Shown piece after piece: positions 7,841 to 11,829 of a stretch of 11,829 nt of DNA. Numbering within the stretch: the stretch's first letter is position 1; each line of letters starts with the position of its first letter. Origin of the DNA: Lachnospiraceae bacterium (GTDB lineage Bacteria; Bacillota; Clostridia; Lachnospirales; Lachnospiraceae). Both the position numbers and the translations under genes were made by a program. The notes under the pieces were generated by a model that was not told where the DNA came from, ran no database searches, and saw only the letters and a program-made list of their open reading frames with translations. The stretch lies in assembly GCA_004558185.1 (NCBI GenBank), contig SFDP01000058.1, positions 1 to 11,829 of the forward strand. The letters are read 5' to 3'.

Positions 7841-8313
7841 AGGTAACCATTTATACAGATGGAGCGGCAAGAGGGAATCCTGACGGACCGGGAGGATATG
7901 GCTGCATAATCCATTATGTGGATTTGCAGGGAGAACTCCATGTGAGAGAATTTTCAGAGGGATTTAAGAAAACAACCAACAACCGTATGGAAATGCTGGC
8001 GGTAATCATCGGTTTGGAAGCCCTGACACGACCATGTCAGGTTACGGTAGTGTCCGACTCCAGGTACGTTACCGACGCATTTAATCAGCATTGGATTGAC
8101 AACTGGCAGAAGAATCAGTGGAAGACCAGTACAAAGAAGCCGGTGAAGAATAAGCAGCTCTGGCTTCGTATGCTGAAAGCGATAGAGCCGCATGAGGTAG
8201 AGTTCAAATGGATAAAAGGCCATGCAGGACATCCTGAAAATGAACGCTGTGATGAACTGGCAACAGGTGCTGCAGACGGAGAGAACCTGCTGGAGGACAA
8301 TTTCGGAGATTGA
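7837..8313 (+). CDS. rnhA: Ribonuclease HI
   Basis: This 158-residue cytosolic nuclease cuts the RNA strand of RNA-DNA hybrids, removing primers and R-loops. It matches Escherichia coli RNase HI in length and motifs: YTDGAARGNPDGPGGYG (6-22), TTNNRMEM (46-53), VSDSRYV (72-78) and KGHAGHPENERCDELA (127-142). Catalytic residues are Asp8, Glu52, Asp74, His129 and Asp139. The basic tryptophan-rich handle (WIDNWQKNQWKTSTKKPVKN, 86-105) for hybrid binding is present. The start is the ATG inside ATGA shared with the stop of the MutS-like gene, with AGGGAG 7 bases upstream. A GTG at 7831 in frame is less likely. No terminator is evident directly after it. Confidence 0.95.
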   Translation: MKVTIYTDGAARGNPDGPGGYGCIIHYVDLQGELHVREFSEGFKKTTNNRMEMLAVIIGLEALTRPCQVTVVSDSRYVTDAFNQHWIDNWQKNQWKTSTKKPVKNKQLWLRMLKAIEPHEVEFKWIKGHAGHPENERCDELATGAADGENLLEDNFGD

Positions 8314-8333
8314 ACCTTTGGGACAGATAACGG

Positions 8334-8362
8334 TTGCACATCCTGTTTATTAATGATATGAT
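8334..8362 (+). promoter_or_regulatory. Possible promoter for the small membrane-protein unit
   Basis: TATGAT (8357-8362) matches the -10 consensus at five of six bases. TTGCAC (8334-8339) stands 17 bases upstream as a weak -35 that keeps only the TTG. Transcription would begin near 8369, giving a leader of about 125 bases that starts just before the structured element. Confidence 0.45.
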
Positions 8363-8392
8363 TACTTCCAGAAAGGTAAGGCGACAAAACCC

Positions 8393-8491
8393 AGAATTTG
8401 TGCCGAAGCGTCACAAATTCTCTGATCACAGAGCAAAATTAGAGATTTTGTTCGTGTTTCCTCAGCGCAAAACGCTTCGGAATGGAGGAAA
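8393..8491 (+). promoter_or_regulatory. Structured leader RNA, candidate translational switch
   Basis: Hairpin 1: AGAATTTGTG (8393-8402) pairs perfectly with CACAAATTCT (8412-8421) around the loop CCGAAGCGT (8403-8411). Hairpin 2: GAGCAAAAT (8431-8439) pairs with ATTTTGTTC (8445-8453). A competing small hairpin, CTCTG/CAGAG (8420-8424 with 8429-8433), spans the junction. The whole loop of hairpin 1 is complementary to ACGCTTCGG (8472-8480), which could form a pseudoknot. Alternatively, TTTCCTC (8457-8463) pairs with GAGGAAA (8485-8491), hiding the ribosome site, stacked on AGCG/CGCT (8464-8467 with 8473-8476). The pseudoknot and the AGCG/CGCT stem share bases and exclude each other. I do not recognise a known riboswitch class. 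The function as a switch is inference; the pairings are seen. Confidence 0.6.
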
Positions 8492-8493
8492 GT

Positions 8494-8655
8494 ATGGCAA
8501 ATTTAATTGCTTTTTTGAACGCATTTTGTTCTTATCTGTTATTATTTGGCATTACTGCTGTCCTTGCTGTAATAGCAGTATTTATTGGAATCAGGCTGAG
8601 AAAGAATAAGGATGCAAAAGAGGGAAGCGGACAGGAAGCCTTGGCAGACAAATGA
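8494..8655 (+). CDS. Small single-pass membrane protein, 53 residues
   Basis: The frame starts at ATG 8494 with GGAGG (8484-8488) five bases upstream and encodes 53 residues. Residues about 3-33 are hydrophobic (for example YLLLFGITAVLAVIAVFIGI, 14-33). A basic stretch, RLRKNK (34-39), and a polar charged tail follow, so the C-terminus is expected in the cytosol. It has its own possible promoter, a structured leader and a terminator, so it looks like a monocistronic unit of about 355 bases. A small membrane regulator, a leader-controlled peptide or a type I toxin-like peptide are all possible; I see no clear antisense promoter. Function unknown, but the ribosome site and membrane topology make it a believable gene. 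Confidence 0.72.
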   Translation: MANLIAFLNAFCSYLLLFGITAVLAVIAVFIGIRLRKNKDAKEGSGQEALADK

Positions 8656-8684
8656 ATATAAGATGAATGAATGTGTGAAATGTT

Positions 8685-8723
8685 GAATGGCTATTACGGA
8701 TAGAATAGCCATTCTTTATTTTT
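8685..8723 (+). terminator. Intrinsic terminator of the small membrane-protein gene
   Basis: GAATGGCTATT (8685-8695) pairs perfectly with AATAGCCATTC (8704-8714) across an eight-base loop, followed by TTTATTTTT (8715-8723). It separates the small gene from the nrdD promoter 25 bases on. Confidence 0.9.
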
Positions 8724-8747
8724 GTGAATTTTTTATAAAGTTTCTCG

Positions 8748-8776
8748 TTGACAGAACAGGGGACTGGAACTATACT
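8748..8776 (+). promoter_or_regulatory. Strong sigma-A-type promoter for nrdDG
   Basis: TTGACA (8748-8753), a 17-base spacer, and TATACT (8771-8776) make a near-consensus promoter. The start would be near 8783, giving a leader of about 240 bases before nrdD. A second, weaker promoter, TTGTTA (8797-8802) with TATATT (8821-8826) at 18 bases, overlaps the two NrdR-like boxes. Confidence 0.85.
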
Positions 8777-8786
8777 AGTAGATACA

Positions 8787-8832
8787 CCACAATATCTTGT
8801 TAAACATAAACCCAAAAGACTATATTCTGTGT
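8787..8832 (+). promoter_or_regulatory. Tandem NrdR-box-like operators
   Basis: CCACAATATCTTGTTA (8787-8802) and AGACTATATTCTGTGT (8817-8832) match the NrdR box consensus ACACTATATATTGTGT at 11 and 13 of 16 bases. Their centres are 30 bases apart, about three helical turns, the usual arrangement for cooperative binding of NrdR, the ATP/dATP-sensing repressor of ribonucleotide reductase genes. They lie just downstream of the strong promoter's expected start and over the weaker promoter. The position before nrdD strongly supports the call; NrdR itself is not in the window. Confidence 0.75.
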
Positions 8833-9025
8833 TTTTGTCTGGTATTGCTTTTACTAAGACACATATTCACAATCAGTAGATTTTCTAAGGAAGATCACTG
8901 CTTATTTATGGATAGGCGGGCTGCGAGGACAGAACTTTTTTCCCGGAGACAGGAATGATTTCTGACTTTTGCCCCTGTATCATACAGATAGGAATACATA
9001 GCAAACAGGAAAAGAGGGAAAGGAA
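8833..9025 (+). other. Untranslated leader of nrdD
   Basis: No gene is seen here. A good hairpin at 8874-8900 (CAGT-GAT-TTC with GAA-ATC-ACTG, one bulged A and a TAAG loop) is followed by a weakly T-rich CTTATTTAT. A short CTGTA/TACAG hairpin lies near 8975-8987. No known riboswitch signature is recognised. Confidence 0.4.
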
Positions 9026-11218
9026 ATGAGTAATTTAGTTGCAGAAAGGCCTCTGGAAGAGGAAATCGATTACGGCAGCGAGTACAGTCCCAGAAATTCA
9101 GTTAAAGTAGTAAAGAAGGATGGCAGCACAGAGGATTTTAATGTCCAGAAGGTAATCAATGCCATCGGGAAGAGCGCCTACCGGGCGCTGACCAAATTTA
9201 CCGAGGAAGAAAAGAGGCATATCTGCCAGTATGTGGTGGATAAGGTGGATGGTCTGGACAGCACCGAAATACCCATTTCCATTATGCACAATATTGTGGA
9301 AAGTGCTTTGGAGGAAGTAAAGCCCGTTGTGGCCAAAAGCTATCGGGATTATCGAAATTACAAGCAGGACTTTGTCCGTATGCTGGATGATGTCTATAAG
9401 AAAAGTCAGTCTATCATGTATGTGGGAGACAAGGAGAATGCCAACACCGATTCGGCTTTGGTTTCCACCAAAAGAAGTCTGGTCTTCAATCAGCTCAATA
9501 AGGAGCTTTATCAGAAGTTTTTTATGACTACGGAGGAGATTCAGGCTTGTCGTGACGGTTATATATATGTTCATGATATGTCTGCAAGAAGGGACACCAT
9601 GAACTGCTGTCTGTTTGATGTGGAGAGTGTACTTTCCGGTGGATTCGAGATGGGGAATATCTGGTACAATGAGCCCAAGACGCTGGATGTGGCTTTTGAT
9701 GTAATCGGAGACATTGTACTGAGTGCGGCAAGCCAGCAATATGGAGGCTTTACCGTTCCCAGTGTGGATAATATTCTGGAGCCCTATGCAGAAAAATCCT
9801 ATCGGAAGCTAAAGGAGAAGTATCTTTCCCTGGGCATCAGTGAGGAAATTGCCAAAGCGGAAGCCATGAAAGACGTAGAGAAGGAAATGGAGCAGGGCTT
9901 CCAGGGCTGGGAATATAAGTTTAATACGGTTGCCAGCAGCCGGGGAGACTACCCTTTTATTACCGTTACTGCAGGAACGGGAACCGGAAGATTTGCCCAG
10001 ATGGCAACTGTGGTTATGCTGAGAGTAAGAAAAGGGGGACAGGGAAAGAAGGAATGCAAGAAGCCCGTACTTTTTCCCAAAATTGTGTTCCTCTATGACG
10101 AAAATCTGCATGGACCGGGGAAGCCTCTGGAATACGTTTTTGAGGCCGGAGTTGAGTGCTCTGCAAAGACGATGTATCCGGATTGGCTCAGCCTTACGGG
10201 TAAGGGCTATGTAGCCAGTATCTATAAACGATATGGAAAGATTATCTCTCCCATGGGGTGTCGTGCCTTTTTATCTCCCTGGTATGAGAGGGGAGGGATG
10301 CATCCGGCGGATGAAAAGGATGTTCCCGTTTATGTAGGGCGTTTTAATGTGGGAGCAGTGTCTTTACACCTCCCCATGATTCTGGCCAAAGCAAGACAGG
10401 AAAGCAAGGATTTTTATGAGGTTCTGGATTACTATTTAAACCTGATTCGGCAGCTACATATTCGCACCTATGCTTATCTGGGTGAAATGCGGGCATCTAC
10501 CAATCCTTTGGCTTACTGTGAAGGCGGATTTTTAGGCGGTCATCTGAAGCTTTCGGACAAGATCAAGCCTTTGCTGAAGAGTGCAACCGCTTCCTTTGGG
10601 ATTACAGCCCTGAATGAGCTGCAGATGCTCTATAACGGCAAGTCGCTGGTGGAAGACGGAACCTTTGCCATAGAAGTGCTTGAGCATATTAATAAAAGGA
10701 TTAATGAATATAAGGAAGAAGACGGAAATCTCTACGCCATCTACGGTACTCCGGCAGAGAACCTCTGCGGTCTGCAGGTACAGCAATTCAGAAAGAAATA
10801 CGGGATAATTGAAGGGGTTTCCGATAGGGAATATGTAAGCAACAGCTTCCACTGCCATGTAACAGAGGATATTACCCCGATTCAAAAGCAGGATTTGGAG
10901 AATCGTTTTTGGGATCTGTCCAATGGCGGTAAGATTCAGTATGTAAAATATCCCATCGATTATAATATAGAAGCGATTAAGACCCTGATTCATCGGGCTA
11001 TGGATATGGGCTTCTATGAAGGTGTTAATCTGAGCCTGGCGTATTGTGATGACTGCGGCCATCAGGAGCTGGAAATGGATATTTGCCCCAAATGCGGCAG
11101 CAGAAATCTAACGAAGATCGATCGAATGAATGGTTATCTGTCCTATTCCAGAGTTCATGGAGATACAAGATTGAATGATGCAAAGATGGCAGAGATTGCA
11201 GAAAGGAAGTCCATGTAA
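9026..11218 (+). CDS. nrdD: Anaerobic ribonucleoside-triphosphate reductase (class III)
   Basis: This 730-residue cytosolic enzyme reduces ribonucleoside triphosphates to deoxy forms using a glycyl radical, only without oxygen. The N-terminal ATP-cone (about 25-115, VKVVKKDGSTEDFN onwards) is the usual allosteric activity sensor. The barrel holds DTMNCCLFD with Cys194/195, and GVECSAKTMYPDW with Cys378, positions expected for catalytic cysteines. The C-terminal zinc site is Cys674, Cys677, Cys687 and Cys690 (CDDC and CPKC). The radical glycine is most likely Gly703 in RMNGYL, where E. coli has RVCGYLG. The full length shows no break. The ATG has GAGGG seven bases upstream. nrdG follows two bases after the stop, and NrdR-like boxes lie upstream, which together make the identity firm. 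Confidence 0.97.
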   Translation: MSNLVAERPLEEEIDYGSEYSPRNSVKVVKKDGSTEDFNVQKVINAIGKSAYRALTKFTEEEKRHICQYVVDKVDGLDSTEIPISIMHNIVESALEEVKPVVAKSYRDYRNYKQDFVRMLDDVYKKSQSIMYVGDKENANTDSALVSTKRSLVFNQLNKELYQKFFMTTEEIQACRDGYIYVHDMSARRDTMNCCLFDVESVLSGGFEMGNIWYNEPKTLDVAFDVIGDIVLSAASQQYGGFTVPSVDNILEPYAEKSYRKLKEKYLSLGISEEIAKAEAMKDVEKEMEQGFQGWEYKFNTVASSRGDYPFITVTAGTGTGRFAQMATVVMLRVRKGGQGKKECKKPVLFPKIVFLYDENLHGPGKPLEYVFEAGVECSAKTMYPDWLSLTGKGYVASIYKRYGKIISPMGCRAFLSPWYERGGMHPADEKDVPVYVGRFNVGAVSLHLPMILAKARQESKDFYEVLDYYLNLIRQLHIRTYAYLGEMRASTNPLAYCEGGFLGGHLKLSDKIKPLLKSATASFGITALNELQMLYNGKSLVEDGTFAIEVLEHINKRINEYKEEDGNLYAIYGTPAENLCGLQVQQFRKKYGIIEGVSDREYVSNSFHCHVTEDITPIQKQDLENRFWDLSNGGKIQYVKYPIDYNIEAIKTLIHRAMDMGFYEGVNLSLAYCDDCGHQELEMDICPKCGSRNLTKIDRMNGYLSYSRVHGDTRLNDAKMAEIAERKSM

Positions 11219-11220
11219 CT

Positions 11221-11724
11221 ATGCGGTATCATGATATAACGAAGGATGATATGCTGAATGGAGATGGTCTGCGGGTTGTTCTTTGGGTAGCAGGCTGTGC
11301 CCATTGCTGTAAAGAATGTCAGAATCCCGTGACCTGGGATCCGGATGGCGGTCTGCTCTTTGATGAGTCAGCCAAGCAGGAGATATTTGACCAACTGGAC
11401 AAGGATTATATTTCTGGGATCACCTTTTCCGGTGGAGACCCTCTTCATCCGGCCAACAGCTTGGAGGTAAAGGAACTGATGAGGGAAATCAGGGAAAAGT
11501 ATCCCAATAAAACTATCTGGCTCTACACCGGCGGAGAGTGGGAAGCAATTCGTTACTTACCTTTGATGCAGTATGTTGACGTCTGTGTAGATGGAGAGTT
11601 TATTAACGAGCTTAAAGACGTTAAGCTGAGGTGGAAAGGAAGCTCCAATCAGCGTGTAATCAATGTACAGGCCTCACTAAGGCAGGAGGATGGAATGCCG
11701 CCGATTCTGTATTGTGAAAATTAA
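11221..11724 (+). CDS. nrdG: Anaerobic ribonucleotide reductase-activating protein, radical SAM
   Basis: The 167-residue activase uses S-adenosylmethionine and a [4Fe-4S] cluster to create the glycyl radical on NrdD. Cluster cysteines are Cys26, Cys30 and Cys33 (GCAHCCKECQNP, a CX3CX2C motif; Cys29 is extra). SGGDPL (about 70-75) is the SAM-binding GGE-like motif, and the beta strands IWLYTGG and VDVCVDGEF follow as in the family. Length is typical of NrdG. Only two bases separate it from nrdD, with AAGGAAG near the nrdD end as ribosome site, so the two are cotranscribed and made together. No standard terminator follows; the inverted repeat starts seven bases after the stop. Confidence 0.96.
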   Translation: MRYHDITKDDMLNGDGLRVVLWVAGCAHCCKECQNPVTWDPDGGLLFDESAKQEIFDQLDKDYISGITFSGGDPLHPANSLEVKELMREIREKYPNKTIWLYTGGEWEAIRYLPLMQYVDVCVDGEFINELKDVKLRWKGSSNQRVINVQASLRQEDGMPPILYCEN

Positions 11725-11730
11725 GAATAG

Positions 11731-11829
11731 TTATGATACCAGGGTCAAAAGGTCTGAACCCACATGAGCTTGCTCAAATGTGGGTGAATGTCCTTGAGAC
11801 CCGCCAAAATATGAGCTTAAAAGTGGGGC
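11731..11829. repeat. Right copy of the 99-bp repeat, inverted
   Basis: The reverse complement of 10-108 with one mismatch, starting seven bases after the nrdG stop and running to the last base of the window. Its hairpin (GGTCT 11751-11755 to AGACC 11797-11801, with the CCCACAT/ATGTGGG core inside) would form at the 3' end of the nrdDG mRNA. It might protect or help end that transcript, although no T-run follows. Confidence 0.9.

Noticed and set aside
8393..8455. Hammerhead-like ribozyme suggested by CTGATCA and CGAAG
   Set aside because: The core needs CUGAUGA and GAAA in a fixed three-stem layout; the sequence has CTGATCA and the stems do not match.
8334..8609. A 91-codon open frame on the + strand
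   Set aside because: It begins with TTG without a good ribosome site, runs through the structured leader, and overlaps the 53-residue gene in another frame. Its product is a low-complexity mix with no membrane or domain pattern.
9098..9739. 213-codon - strand open frame
   Set aside because: It is fully opposite the nrdD coding region, which has clear family motifs; the composition is that of a shadow frame.
10..11829. The inverted repeats as ends of an 11.8-kb transposon
   Set aside because: There is no transposase, integrase or other mobility gene between them, and the genes are ordinary chromosomal functions.

Overview
The window reads as chromosomal DNA from an anaerobic low-to-middle-GC Firmicute, most likely a gut Clostridium of the Lachnospiraceae type. 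I base this on the strong AGGAG-type ribosome sites, the codon style, an oxygen-sensitive class III ribonucleotide reductase, and the xpaC-telA gene pair. Every gene I can support lies on the + strand. I see no tRNA, rRNA, CRISPR array, transposase or phage gene.

Layout. A 99-base repeat (10-108) opens the window and returns inverted at the far end (11731-11829) with one mismatch. After a terminator-like hairpin overlapping a possible promoter come xpaC-like (210-1211) and telA-like (1228-2382). A purine-salvage group follows: class I purine-nucleoside phosphorylase (2406-3242), an MTA/SAH-type deaminase (3329-4603) and an NCS2 purine permease (4688-6055). Next are a membrane-anchored MutS-family ATPase (6173-7840) and RNase HI (7837-8313), joined by an ATGA overlap. 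A compact unit at 8334-8723 has a possible promoter, a heavily structured leader, a 53-residue membrane peptide and a terminator. The last operon is nrdD-nrdG (9026-11724), with a strong promoter, two NrdR-box-like palindromes and a leader of about 240 bases.

How the parts fit. The deaminase should turn adenosine-type nucleosides (adenosine, S-adenosylhomocysteine, methylthioadenosine) into inosine-type ones. The phosphorylase could cleave inosine-type nucleosides to hypoxanthine, and the permease moves free purine bases, so the three genes make a plausible salvage route. NrdD makes deoxynucleotides without oxygen and NrdG installs its glycyl radical.

The most promising undescribed element is the leader at about 8393-8491. 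It has two strong hairpins. The nine-base loop of the first is perfectly complementary to a segment just before the ribosome site of the small membrane-protein gene, and the ribosome site can also be sequestered by a competing stem. This is the architecture of a translational RNA switch or of a type I toxin leader. The dispersed repeat at both ends is the second item worth following up.
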